Origin: Nonomuraea candida
Lineage (GTDB): Bacteria > Actinomycetota > Actinomycetes > Streptosporangiales > Streptosporangiaceae
Reading direction: 5' to 3'
DNA length: 44,611 nt
NCBI RefSeq assembly: GCF_000725485.1
Contig: NZ_JOAG01000062.1
Coordinates: 1-44,611 of the forward strand
Each line of letters opens with the position of its first letter. The stretch's first letter is position 1. The notes below the pieces were generated by a model. The model was not told the DNA's origin and made no database searches. It saw only the letters and a list, made by a program, of their open reading frames with translations. Of this stretch, positions 9,801 through 16,597 are shown piece after piece. The translations under genes and the position numbers were made by a program.

Positions 9801-12800
9801 CCTGACGGCGCATCCGGAGATCTTCGGCGGGACGATCAGCACCGAGGCCGGCGTCCGCGCCGGCGGGCCGGCCCCCGTCCGGTCGTCCTTGTCGATCAGC
9901 GCCGAGCCCGGGCAGGCGCGGATCGTGGCCGTGTCCAACCAGGTGCTCGCGGACATCCTGTTCGGGATGCGCAGTGCCGGCGTGTCCTGGGGCGGCTCCT
10001 CCGGCCTCTCCTTCGGCATGTCGACCAGCATGTCCGACCTGGACGACGGCGGCACGACGAGCGACGGCGGCAAGCTCTCGCTGCCCTCCCGCTCGGGCGG
10101 CACCTCGGTCTCCACCTCCATCCTGGACATCCTGGGCAACGAGACGATCGCGACCAAGACCAGCGGGCTGACGTTCCTGATCCTGGAGGACGCGACCTAC
10201 ACCCTCACCGGCTCCGAGGGCCGCGCCTCCGTCAACCCGCTGGAGGAGGGGCGCGTCTCGGCGGACTCCGGCGGCACGACCACGACCACCGGCACCGCGC
10301 TGCGCGCGATCGACGGCGAGGAGGCGCTGGCCAAGTACGTCGAAGGCCGCCTCGACCTGCCCCTGCACCTGGTCGCCGACGCCGTCGAACGCTTCCGCAA
10401 CGGCAGCCTCAAGCTGGACAGGACCCTCGCCGTGCCGCTCGTCCAGACCTACGTCAAGGCGCTGGCCGAGTCGCGCGCCCGCGGCGAGAACCCGCCGCCG
10501 TTCGCCGCGCGGCACACGCCCGCCGCCCTGATGGAGGCCCTCGACAAGGTCACGGGGCTCGGCACGACCACCGTGCCGGACAAGCAGAGCAAGGTGGCGC
10601 GCTGGTTCGACCGGATGCTGGGCAGGGCGCGCCGGATGATCGACGACGCCGCCGCGGTCGTGCTCGCGCCCCAGTACGAGAACGCCGTCGGGCTCGGCAT
10701 GGTGGACGAATTCTCGATCACCGACAGAAAGGGCACGCGCGTCCCCCTCCTGGACGCGGTGCTGAACGCCGTGAACCGCGCGGTGCCGGGGGCCGAGCAG
10801 AACTTTCCGACCCTGCTCAAGGAGCTGAGGGTCGACTTCGGCGGGAAACGCCGCAGGATCCACGTCTCGGACATGTGGTCGCCGGACGGGTTCGAGAAGA
10901 GCTACAACGTGCGCACCGGCGTGCAGGCGAAGCAGGCCGAGGTGGTCACCGTACGGGTGCGCATGGAGCCCGTGCAGAGGGCCGACGGCCGCCGCGCGAA
11001 GCTGGTGCGCCGCACCAAGAACGGCGGCCTGATCATCCAGCGCTACCGCTACGTCGACGTGACGCACACGGAGGCGTACAACGGGTCGTACGCGGCCGGG
11101 CTCGACTACTCCGCCGCCGCGAACGGCGACGGCACCGCTGAGGGGCTCTCGGCCGACCGCTCCCGCTCCTATTCCTCCTCCAGCAACCAGCAGCGCACCC
11201 GGGTGCAGCGCTTCGGCCTGTTCACCGGCCTCGACCTGGTGCGTCAGAACATGAAGATCATCATCGAGGTCGAGCGCTCCAGCGCCCGCAGGCGGATGCC
11301 GCCGGGTCTGTCCCACGCGCCCCGCGCGGCGGCCTCGATCAAGAAGGCGGCCGACGTGGTGCGGCGCCGCCGCCCGATCTCCCGCACGTACGACGCCACG
11401 CTCCTGCGCCGCATCCCGACCGGCATGACCCGGCCCGAGGGCGAGGACCCGGGTCCGGTCGCCACCGTGACCGACCCGCGCCAGGTCGAGCTGCACCCCG
11501 GCCACTTCCCCGAGCTGCTGCTGCACACCCCCGGCAAGCCCACGCTGCTGGACATCGTCTCGGCCCGGCTGGCGAAGATGCTCGGCGTCAACACCGTCGC
11601 CGAGCGCAGGCCCGAGCTGGTGACGCGGCTGTCGCAGTCCGCGCTGATCACCGGCCTCGAACAGATGGCCGGCCCCGACGGGGCCATCATGGTGCCCGTC
11701 GTCAGGCAGCGGTTCAATGACCAGGGGGCCGATGTCAGGGTCAAGGCGCGGCTGTCGGACTTCACCGTCGTGGCCGGCCCGTTCGAGATCGAGAAGGGCG
11801 GGGTGGACAGGGACGCCCACGCCCAGAACGTGGCCGCCACCCGGGGCCGCACCGCGCCCGTCGGCCTGAGCGGCAGCCTCTCGGACGGCGCGAACGGCGG
11901 GCTCGGGCTCGACGTGGGAGCCCGGGCGGGCGAGCAGGCGTCGGAGAGCATCAGGGATCACCACGGCGCGCGCGTGGAGCGCACCATGTTCGAGAGGGGC
12001 AAGGCCTACAGCGTCCGGCTGCGGGTGGACTACGACCTGACCTTCCGGCACGTCGCCCGCAAGCGCGACGGCAACACCTACGGCGTCGGTGACCCCGTCC
12101 ACATGCCGGCCGCCACCAGCGGTGAGGCGGTCGTCACCCTCTTCGGTGAGGAGATCGAGGAGCTGCTCGCCCGGATGGAGTCCGGGGTGCGGCTGGCCCC
12201 GGCCCCGGACGAGCCCGCGACCTTCAGGCACCGGCCCGGCAGGGGCCGCACCGGGCTGATCCAGATCCTGGGGGACGCCCGCCTGGCGGCCCGCGAGCGC
12301 GGGGAGGTGGCCCTGGTCGAGGTGACCGAGGGGAACACCACCTACCGCTACCGGGCCCACCCCGACGGCACCGTGCGCAGCGGCGACGGCACGCGACGTG
12401 CCGAGGACATCGACGGCGGCTTCGCCGAGGCGTTCTCCACGCTGTCGCCCGCGATCCTCGAGGCGGCCGACCGCGCCGGCGTGGACCTGCGGGAGGTCTT
12501 CACACGATCCACCGAGCGTGGCACCTTCACCCAGCAGGTCACGGCCGCGCTGCGGGACGCCGGCGCGGCGCCCGCCGCGCCCGCCGACCCGGTCTGGCCC
12601 GCCCCTCCACCGGCCCCGGCCGCGTCGCCGGCCCCGCCCGCCGCACCGGCGCCGAACGGGACCGCGGGCGGCAGCGTCGCGCAGGGGCTGACCCCGCCCT
12701 CGGCGACCCCGCCCTCGGTGACCTCGCCGGAGATCCCCGGCACCCCGTACACCGCCACGGGCCGGCCCGACGGCGTCGCGCCGCTGAGCATCGCCGAGAT

Positions 12801-14388
12801 CCGCGGCCAGAACGTGACCGCGGCCGACCTCGGCGGCGCCGTGGCCCACCTCCGCTGGTCCGGGGCCGACCGTCTCGTCATCCAGCACCACGCCACCTCC
12901 GACGAGCACGTGCGGGTGCTGGCGGAGGATCCGGGGGAGGGGCTCACCGCCCGTACCGAGCTGCATGCCGGCACCGCCGACGATCCGCACGTGCTGCGGA
13001 TCGCGCCGGGCGTGGAGCCGCTACTGGTGTCGTCCATGCTGGTGCACGAGCTCTCGCACCTCGTGCAGGAGCGGCGGTCCGGGTGGCGGCAGGGCGTGGT
13101 GCGGGAGTCGCTCGCGCCCGAGCAGGCCGAGGGGACCGACCACTGCCTGACGGCGCGGCTGGACGAGCACGCGCACCTGTCGGGGAAGTGGCGCGAGGCC
13201 GGGGACACGCGGACGCGGGAGCGGCTCGCGCCGATGATCGCCGCGATCGCCGCCGACATCGAACGCCGCGGCCTCACCCCGCCTCCCGCCCCGCCCTGGC
13301 ACACGACCCCGCCCTCCGGGGCCGCCCCCAGGACCGCGGGGCCGAACGGGCCGGCGGGCGTGGGGGTGGACGCGGCGGCGCTCGCCCGCGTGCGCGGGCT
13401 GATCGACGCCCTCACGCAGGCGTCGTCCCCGCGTGGCCGCCGCACGCTCGCCGAGGCCCTGAACGGTACGGCGCCCCGGCGCGGCCGCCGCCGCTCCCTC
13501 GCCGAGGCCCTGAACGGCGGGCCGACCGCGTCGGAGCCGGCCGCCCCGGAGCCGGCCGCACCAGGGGCGGCCGCGCCGGGGCCGGAGGTCGCCGCCCGTG
13601 CCGGTGAGCGGGACGTTCCCGTGACGCCGGCCGCGCTGCGGGACGAGGCCCGCCGGGCGGGGCTGGCGCCGGGGCAGCCCGGCGCGGCGGCCAGGACGGC
13701 GGCGCTGGCCAGGGCCGGTGAGCTCACCCCCGAGCACGTCGCGGCCCTGCGCGGCCGGCCTACCCTGCCCGAGATCGCCACCGCCAAGGCCGCCGAGCGC
13801 GCCGCCGCCCTGATGGGCGCCCGGGTCCGCACGCACGGCCCCGGCCTGCTCGACATCGAGCTCCCCGGCCAGCCGCCGATCACCGTCGACGTCCGCCCGC
13901 CCCGTCAGGACCCGCCCACCGGGCCCGACGGGGAGGAGGGCGTGCTGACGTACCGGGTGGACGACCGGCGCACGATCGGCGCGAACGAGCGGGCCGCCGC
14001 CGCCATGGTGGCGGGCGCCGTGGCGCGCGTGCTCGGCCTGCCGGTCGCCGACCACGAGCGGGTGGCGATGGTGCACGAGGCCGTCCGCCAGGTCCGCGCC
14101 GCCACGCCCGGCCAGCGGCCGGGACGGCTGGGGGTCCTGCAGGAGGTGGCCGCCGCCGCGCCCCGCCGGCTCCTGCCCGCCGCCCTGGCCGCCGACCTCG
14201 ACCGGCTGCTCGCGCTCCCGGACCCGCGCGTCGCGCACGAGCAAGCCCGGCGCGTGCGCGACCATGTGGCCGTCACCGGCTGGCTCCCCGCCGAGGAGGA
14301 GTGCGAATGCCCCGACGACGAGCCGTGCACGTGCGGCCTGCGGATGATCGAGCATGTCATGAACAGCGGCTCGGTACGGGCATCATAG
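3880..14388 (+). CDS. Giant ESX-associated toxin-like protein with duplicated HExxH-type domain
   Basis: This protein is 3502 residues long. Residues 1-360 resemble the CpnT-like WXG100 N-terminal domain (LPDWVAYWLLPMLSGGQKWP) and include a membrane segment at about 148-170. A Pro/Ala/Gly-rich linker runs about 375-645. Domain copy 1 (848-1001) carries H913-E914-T-T-D917, a decayed zinc motif. A coiled coil spans about 1020-1130. Residues about 1200-2850 are beta-rich repeated modules. A second Pro-rich linker (2898-2965) leads to domain copy 2 (2991-3140), with intact H3056-E-L-S-H3060. The motif LAEALNG occurs twice near 3190-3212, and the end has a C3475-E-C...C3483-T-C3485 knuckle. It is probably a type VII secretion substrate and polymorphic-toxin-like effector. 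Protease activity is inferred, not shown. ATG 3880 has only a weak ribosome site, so it is perhaps coupled to the WXG-like gene. Confidence 0.8.
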   Translation: MTIDTGGSTVQGAGGMPARLDVARIDTDERPVWETENLPDWVAYWLLPMLSGGQKWPEASEAGLSLLAQAYVALADGTISPAEAAGMAARTVVTGWVAPPTENFVVRARELFGHEGGLAGVTGNAQAFAVQADNFAIDTQHSKLAINVAFWITVIAIAIAIIVAFFSAGTSTALVGPYANAARAAISRILTRLTAAAGRELGTTRLARVSVLSGATGRGAITRLLASPIGRELPEEIGEEFVIGAVAQKQQMDMGTRKEYDWQKSAADVVGAAGGTVVGTKLAGPVSRVTRHVPGFAGRALTTGLTNTIASPFGSVLANAVVYGQWQNPLTADALLGGFLGGVGRTGSISPLSVDVATALTHPVSTLASAHDRAAMADAARAGGPGTASGANGGSPGPDGGQSGAAGAGRGPDQPAAPVATTPPASTGATALGSRAPAVPAASHAPASGQPAGQGARPGLPDLDASSQRRASASPDQPDQAPVAPAPDEDDDGREEAAPPRPETSAATGPPSRADGPAQPGHASRQTAPAPDQPVPAPDQPGAASDGSGSTSSAPAANPAEAATPEPAPATADATRQDDARTPTGGDRTSDGDAQARPAGDQARDGDARAAQQGDTGTPTGGGRAHEGDGRVRGGDGRTDETGDAVPVSALTSTAAPAALRARSALVDALGANFPDAVLTPTGDVIVPTAAGNRVIPATTMARVRAALNDRATQVATQAELEVEAAAMLMVAQAEDTLSAPAPATPPRATAGRPAPGTGPRATAGPPAPGSARTAAGPRAYAATGARADAGQGPTSRPGTVTARALPGTGFVPDGRQGPDLTVDETGAAASRLRTDLYLGEDVEEVTWLADRGLLRVRSRTLGTHYFRPQVGDLDPGLMARTELRSGVDADDPHLVRFAPRTAGDQLVRVWLHETTDILHLLADNRQEQLTRVRPRPMPATNESGRTRNACVPARLNELAFLTGEWRSAATMPEVRRLAVDIDGVRRELREHGHTPPPAPWEAQGERPTHAPPAPDEHADGEAVRSVIAALRTAEETLERQVDAYTTSAEKAGTQAAEARHTARQARKDRDDGRFGRARAARREARGHRAAQERHTRIAQSYAAALREVTEARKAYERLLTALNQAGRYPRAGEVSMSAIATSLRAEAKEAHKRYLEALRAALPQEIVLSASMPTGRLAHLGALTGKVNAILESNGVHRRFTPDELERALRGDWHKLVSDDGAVLRAGQGRSAGELRIKLTLGDLVEVLDPAVKASEMMVGVFFQAGRTVTATDSGSGGLSLGFDTKALAPLLEEGGPARAALELLGVGVGVSGGRNWSTSGGAGRYAQGGAVFTNRGDGLLFDGAAAYTVQFRGARDNAWSRPVTVDSGEPGDNAGQRVWVSPAYADQPPRRLAWIDDAKRDPAMPNNVVYGMSGLEGDLDALMAKLGGDFARVGTNAHADLRTFVTQELPARLREAVNGIDQVFAVAGEPQTRIRVKTEIVLATARPVGGRSPADWGEEVLVDFAASPGEASNGGSLEGNLSAGFNHPGLDQVDVFQSLGDYEPKLAGRAKGARAASQSYSSTANTQAIEVDVHRSMEDSLGFEVQVRRTYTVERAGQRPVTLPTRTGTVLLRMQEKAAYRFGLPVDDAALVRGPDGRPLIGPDGIEVLRGDPRVVPIRGRRTELPDWLGDGPGQIRGVGQGLVEAITGLDGMAKKVLDRLGKLGVVPEVVGGVPRYSSDPLTRASQMLNLPEVVAQLSERRLRTAYDQLAQDKGIHVSLPVHRVNGATRHYTLRLSLQQDFSDRGGYAGVTETKSVVKLHIGSDTSARGISRSRTYSGGPSGNESDGPDEGQDGLSHEVGVNAGGNRVRTAGSSTGSTVNVVTLSESGDQVALFDVKHTLKVELLHDGETTLLDSRDGSARLAFDANLLPPKVGSRPAPLGRLTDDVRARTTLLAMDAGPMLEAAARVVPQAMRGDSVAFHHMAAFVDTYNLTAHPEIFGGTISTEAGVRAGGPAPVRSSLSISAEPGQARIVAVSNQVLADILFGMRSAGVSWGGSSGLSFGMSTSMSDLDDGGTTSDGGKLSLPSRSGGTSVSTSILDILGNETIATKTSGLTFLILEDATYTLTGSEGRASVNPLEEGRVSADSGGTTTTTGTALRAIDGEEALAKYVEGRLDLPLHLVADAVERFRNGSLKLDRTLAVPLVQTYVKALAESRARGENPPPFAARHTPAALMEALDKVTGLGTTTVPDKQSKVARWFDRMLGRARRMIDDAAAVVLAPQYENAVGLGMVDEFSITDRKGTRVPLLDAVLNAVNRAVPGAEQNFPTLLKELRVDFGGKRRRIHVSDMWSPDGFEKSYNVRTGVQAKQAEVVTVRVRMEPVQRADGRRAKLVRRTKNGGLIIQRYRYVDVTHTEAYNGSYAAGLDYSAAANGDGTAEGLSADRSRSYSSSSNQQRTRVQRFGLFTGLDLVRQNMKIIIEVERSSARRRMPPGLSHAPRAAASIKKAADVVRRRRPISRTYDATLLRRIPTGMTRPEGEDPGPVATVTDPRQVELHPGHFPELLLHTPGKPTLLDIVSARLAKMLGVNTVAERRPELVTRLSQSALITGLEQMAGPDGAIMVPVVRQRFNDQGADVRVKARLSDFTVVAGPFEIEKGGVDRDAHAQNVAATRGRTAPVGLSGSLSDGANGGLGLDVGARAGEQASESIRDHHGARVERTMFERGKAYSVRLRVDYDLTFRHVARKRDGNTYGVGDPVHMPAATSGEAVVTLFGEEIEELLARMESGVRLAPAPDEPATFRHRPGRGRTGLIQILGDARLAARERGEVALVEVTEGNTTYRYRAHPDGTVRSGDGTRRAEDIDGGFAEAFSTLSPAILEAADRAGVDLREVFTRSTERGTFTQQVTAALRDAGAAPAAPADPVWPAPPPAPAASPAPPAAPAPNGTAGGSVAQGLTPPSATPPSVTSPEIPGTPYTATGRPDGVAPLSIAEIRGQNVTAADLGGAVAHLRWSGADRLVIQHHATSDEHVRVLAEDPGEGLTARTELHAGTADDPHVLRIAPGVEPLLVSSMLVHELSHLVQERRSGWRQGVVRESLAPEQAEGTDHCLTARLDEHAHLSGKWREAGDTRTRERLAPMIAAIAADIERRGLTPPPAPPWHTTPPSGAAPRTAGPNGPAGVGVDAAALARVRGLIDALTQASSPRGRRTLAEALNGTAPRRGRRRSLAEALNGGPTASEPAAPEPAAPGAAAPGPEVAARAGERDVPVTPAALRDEARRAGLAPGQPGAAARTAALARAGELTPEHVAALRGRPTLPEIATAKAAERAAALMGARVRTHGPGLLDIELPGQPPITVDVRPPRQDPPTGPDGEEGVLTYRVDDRRTIGANERAAAAMVAGAVARVLGLPVADHERVAMVHEAVRQVRAATPGQRPGRLGVLQEVAAAAPRRLLPAALAADLDRLLALPDPRVAHEQARRVRDHVAVTGWLPAEEECECPDDEPCTCGLRMIEHVMNSGSVRAS

Positions 14389-14410
14389 GAACCCCGAGGA
14401 GAGGACGGTC

Positions 14411-14935
14411 ATGACCTTCGCGGTAGCACGGACGAGGGATGAGGCGCATCTCTACCTCGACCTGCACCCCTGCGCGTGCGGTTCGGTGGACACCACCTGG
14501 GACAGGGGCCTGGTCAGCGTCGAGGGCGCGCCGGCCAACCGCTACTTCGGCACGTGCGCGGCCTGCGGGGCTCCGCGCGAATACCTGTTCGGCCTGCCCG
14601 AGCGGCCCGTGCCGCCCGCGGGCTACCCGACGTTCGGGGGCCCCGAGCCGTCGGAGCTGCTCGACGCCGGGCAGTGGTTGTGGGTGGCCGACCTGACGGC
14701 GGGCAACGTGCCGGTCGATGACGCGGCCGAGGCCCACCGCACGCTGTCGGTGGCCGCCGCGGCGGTCGAGGAGGTCGTCAAGTTCATCCCGCCCGGCGGC
14801 GAGGAGGTGCCCGACGACGGGTTCTGGTCGCACCGGGGCAAGCAGGTACGGGCGGCCGAGCCGGGCAGGTTCCGGCTCGACCGGCTGCTGATCGTCCGCG
14901 ACACCTACCGCGACCTGGCGGGCCGGCATGCCTGA
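14411..14935 (+). CDS. Hypothetical protein with two Cys pairs (zinc-ribbon-like), giant-protein partner
   Basis: A 174-residue soluble protein. Two Cys pairs, HPCACGS (about residues 20-26) and GTCAACGAPR (about 49-58), are spaced like a zinc ribbon. Further on are PSELLDAGQWLWVADL and EEVVKFIPPGGEEVPDDGFW. It is a paralogue of the next gene, which keeps the second half but lost the Cys pairs. ATG 14411 follows GAGGAGAGGAC and lies 22 nt after the giant gene. I recognise it as a recurring actinobacterial unknown family next to giant ESX-type proteins, with no assigned function. An immunity or chaperone role is possible; the giant protein's own terminal CxC...CxC knuckle is a parallel. Confidence 0.6.
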   Translation: MTFAVARTRDEAHLYLDLHPCACGSVDTTWDRGLVSVEGAPANRYFGTCAACGAPREYLFGLPERPVPPAGYPTFGGPEPSELLDAGQWLWVADLTAGNVPVDDAAEAHRTLSVAAAAVEEVVKFIPPGGEEVPDDGFWSHRGKQVRAAEPGRFRLDRLLIVRDTYRDLAGRHA

Positions 14936-15473
14936 GCGCGGGCTGGCGCGCTGCCTGGTGGAGGCGTACGTCTATCTCGACCTGGCCGCCGAGGGCGGCT
15001 CCGAGCGGGCGTCGGTCAGCGAGGAGCCGGACGGCTGGGTGCTGCGCGCGGGCGGCGTCGAGGTGCTCGTGCCGTACGACGCGGAGGAGGCGGCCGAGCA
15101 CGAGGGCGCGACGTTCGGCACCGGCCTGTCGGAGCTGCTCGACCCCGGCCAGTGGGTGCTGATCTCCGCCACGTACGCGCGCAGGGCCCTGGAGGGCGGC
15201 CTGTTCTACGCGGCCGGCCCGCCCGACCCCGAGCGGTACGACTCCGTCGCCGCGGACTGGGGCTTCGCCGCCGACGCCGTGGCCGAGGCGCTGAAGTTCT
15301 TCCCCGAGGGCGCCGCCGAGCTGCCGCCCGAGGAGTTCTGGACGGAGATGGGCAGGCAGGCGCGCGACGACGAGCCCGCCCGCTTCACCCGGGAGAGACT
15401 GGAGGGCGACCTCGCCTTCTACCGGCAGAGCCTGGCGGACTTCCACAGCCTGCACGCCGGCGACGAGACGTGA
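14928..15473 (+). CDS. Cys-poor paralogue of the preceding protein
   Basis: A 181-residue soluble protein. Residues about 65-170 align with the upstream gene: FGTGLSELLDPGQWVLISAT against FGGPEPSELLDAGQWLWVAD, ALKFFPEGAAELPPEEFWTE against VVKFIPPGGEEVPDDGFWSH, and a shared RFxxxRL motif after it. The zinc-ribbon-like N-terminal part is replaced, so only one Cys remains near the start. ATG 14928 overlaps the upstream stop by 8 nt, so translation is coupled. The stop codon TGA (15471) is also the first three bases of a 17-bp tandem repeat. Function unknown; tandem diverged copies next to a toxin-like gene often serve as immunity sets, which is inference here. Confidence 0.6.
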   Translation: MPERGLARCLVEAYVYLDLAAEGGSERASVSEEPDGWVLRAGGVEVLVPYDAEEAAEHEGATFGTGLSELLDPGQWVLISATYARRALEGGLFYAAGPPDPERYDSVAADWGFAADAVAEALKFFPEGAAELPPEEFWTEMGRQARDDEPARFTRERLEGDLAFYRQSLADFHSLHAGDET

Positions 15474-15589
15474 AGGCCACGCGGACCTGAGGGCCACGCG
15501 GACCTGAAGGCCACGCGGATCTGAAGGCCACGCGGACCTGAAGGCCACGCGGACCTGAAGGCCACGCGGATCTGAAGGCCACGCTCGCC
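15471..15589. repeat. 17-bp tandem repeat, six full copies plus one partial
   Basis: The unit TGAAGGCCACGCGGACC begins exactly at the stop codon of the preceding gene. Six 17-bp copies run to 15572, then a partial copy. Copy 2 has one change (TGAGGG). Copies 3 and 6 end GGATC, giving a 51-bp higher-order period and suggesting block duplication. Because 17 is not a multiple of 3, TGA occurs in all three frames within three units. Confidence 0.9.
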
Positions 15590-15594
15590 TCACC

Positions 15595-15618
15595 GGCCCG
15601 CCGGTGGGGAGGCGGGCC
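15595..15618. terminator. GC hairpin between convergent genes
   Basis: GGCCCGCC (15595-15602) and GGCGGGCC (15611-15618) form a perfect 8-bp stem with an 8-nt loop. A second overlapping repeat, CACCGGC-CC-GCCGGTG, is at 15591-15606. It lies between the rightward paralogue gene and the leftward beta-solenoid gene, so it may end transcription from both sides. It has no T-run, as is usual in actinomycetes. Confidence 0.6.
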
Positions 15619-15630
15619 GAGGAGGGGAGG

Positions 15631-16203
15631 TCAGAAGCGGCGGCACTGGCCTTCCTTGTCGCCGCGCACCGAGTTCTTGCCCCCGGTCACCTTCGAGCGG
15701 TTGTCCTCGCACTCGAGGTTGCCCTTGACGGAGTTGCGGTGCACCTGCAGGCCCTTGCGGTTGCCTTGGAGCTGGATGTTGCCGTCCACCCGGTTGCCGT
15801 TGACGCGCAGGTAGCGCCGGTTGTCCGCAAGCTGGATGTCGCCGTCGACCCTGGTGGAGGTCACGGTGACGGAGCCGCTGTCCTCGACCTGGATGTTGCC
15901 GTCCACCTTCGACCCCTTGGTGACGGAGACCGAGCGGGCCCCCTCCGCCTGGATGTCGCCGTCAACCCGGACGTCGCGCGCCACGAGGGCGGCGCCGGAG
16001 CCGACCTTGACGTTGCCGCTCACCCGGGTGCCGATGAGGGTGCAGGTGGCGCCCTTGGGCACGCGCACGTCGTCCACACTGACGCTGCGGATCGTGCCCT
16101 TGCACGTCCGCGTGTCGGCCGCGGCGGCGGGCGCGGTCATGGCCAGGGAGCCGATCACGGTGCCGAGGACGGCGCCGGCGACGGTCAGTCGGATCGCGTG
16201 CAT
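15631..16203 (-). CDS. Secreted beta-solenoid repeat protein
   Basis: A 190-residue protein with a clear Sec signal peptide (about residues 1-29, ending TAPAAAA). The mature part has six repeats of about 20 residues built on VDGNIQ/VDGDIQ: V61SGN, V80DGD, V100DGN, V119DGD, V139DGN and V159KGN. This regular spacing predicts a right-handed beta-solenoid, one coil per repeat, with hydrophobic V and I facing inwards. Four Cys (34, 54, 165, 187) near the two ends could cap the solenoid by disulfides. It is probably cell-wall associated or extracellular. No enzymatic motif was seen. It faces the ESX-like locus convergently and is probably an independent gene. Confidence 0.75.
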   Translation of the reverse strand: MHAIRLTVAGAVLGTVIGSLAMTAPAAAADTRTCKGTIRSVSVDDVRVPKGATCTLIGTRVSGNVKVGSGAALVARDVRVDGDIQAEGARSVSVTKGSKVDGNIQVEDSGSVTVTSTRVDGDIQLADNRRYLRVNGNRVDGNIQLQGNRKGLQVHRNSVKGNLECEDNRSKVTGGKNSVRGDKEGQCRRF

Positions 16204-16313
16204 CTCATGCCTTTCGTCAGTGCCGGCGCGGGCTGTCCGCCCCGGTCATGAAGAGAGCATCTCGGCCGGCCGTGGCGGTCACGTGAGAAGGACATTAGGG
16301 ATTTCTCATCTAA

Positions 16314-16330
16314 ATCCGGATTTTCCGGAT
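16314..16330. promoter_or_regulatory. Perfect palindrome ATCCGGA-TTT-TCCGGAT
   Basis: Seven-base arms with a TTT centre lie in the gap between the leftward solenoid gene (start 16203) and the rightward leader-peptide promoter (16405). The surrounding DNA is AT-richer than average. It is a candidate operator for the solenoid gene; the regulator is unknown. Confidence 0.45.
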
Positions 16331-16404
16331 AGGTAGCCCCGGCCACCGCGATCGGGGGGCCGGGCCGGAGTCGAAGAATAATCATGTAAAACTGGTAGGG
16401 AATA

Positions 16405-16433
16405 TTGACTTTGCCGCGCGCCGCTCGTACCTT
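16405..16433 (+). promoter_or_regulatory. Promoter of the first sulfur operon
   Basis: TTGACT (-35, 16405-16410), a 17-nt spacer, and TACCTT (-10, 16428-16433) are followed by exactly 7 nt to the ATG of the leader peptide. The upstream box GGTAGGGAATA is almost the same as the one before the second leader (26845), where spacer and ATG distance are identical. The start site would fall at or next to the ATG, predicting a leaderless mRNA. Confidence 0.7.
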
Positions 16434-16440
16434 CGAGGTC

Positions 16441-16515
16441 ATGAGCCAGGGCCAACGCCTGACCCGGCGTGCGCACGTGGACTTCGGCCACGTCGCCAGC
16501 GCGCAGTGTCGCTGA
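16441..16515 (+). CDS. Leader peptide of the ssu-type operon (24 aa, ends SAQCR)
   Basis: The 24-codon frame begins MSQGQRLTRR and ends AHVDFGHVASAQCR before TGA. The pattern LTxRxHVDxxxxxSAxCR matches the short 'putative leader peptides' found upstream of sulfur genes in actinomycetes. In mycobacteria, cysteine-containing leader peptides regulate downstream genes by ribosome stalling. A single Cys codon (TGT) sits two codons before the stop. Translation probably starts on a leaderless transcript, because the -10 is 7 nt away and the ribosome site is weak. The importer gene starts 82 nt later. A near copy lies at 26881. Both size and code are conserved, which makes chance unlikely. Confidence 0.75.
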   Translation: MSQGQRLTRRAHVDFGHVASAQCR

Positions 16516-16597
16516 TCGACGACTGGAGCGATCCGCCCGCACGAGTTCCCGCCGGGCCGAACACCCACGTCCGCGACGACCAGAGGACACCCACCCC

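Noticed and set aside
9295..12990. A 1231-codon minus-strand frame
   Set aside because: Same reason: a compositional shadow of the giant gene without motifs.
15471..15589. CRISPR-like array
   Set aside because: The 17-bp units are directly adjacent with no spacers, and no cas genes are near.
16469..16597. Upstream extension of the ssu-type binding protein to 394 residues
   Set aside because: The extension overlaps the leader peptide and would bury the lipoprotein signal that starts at 16598.
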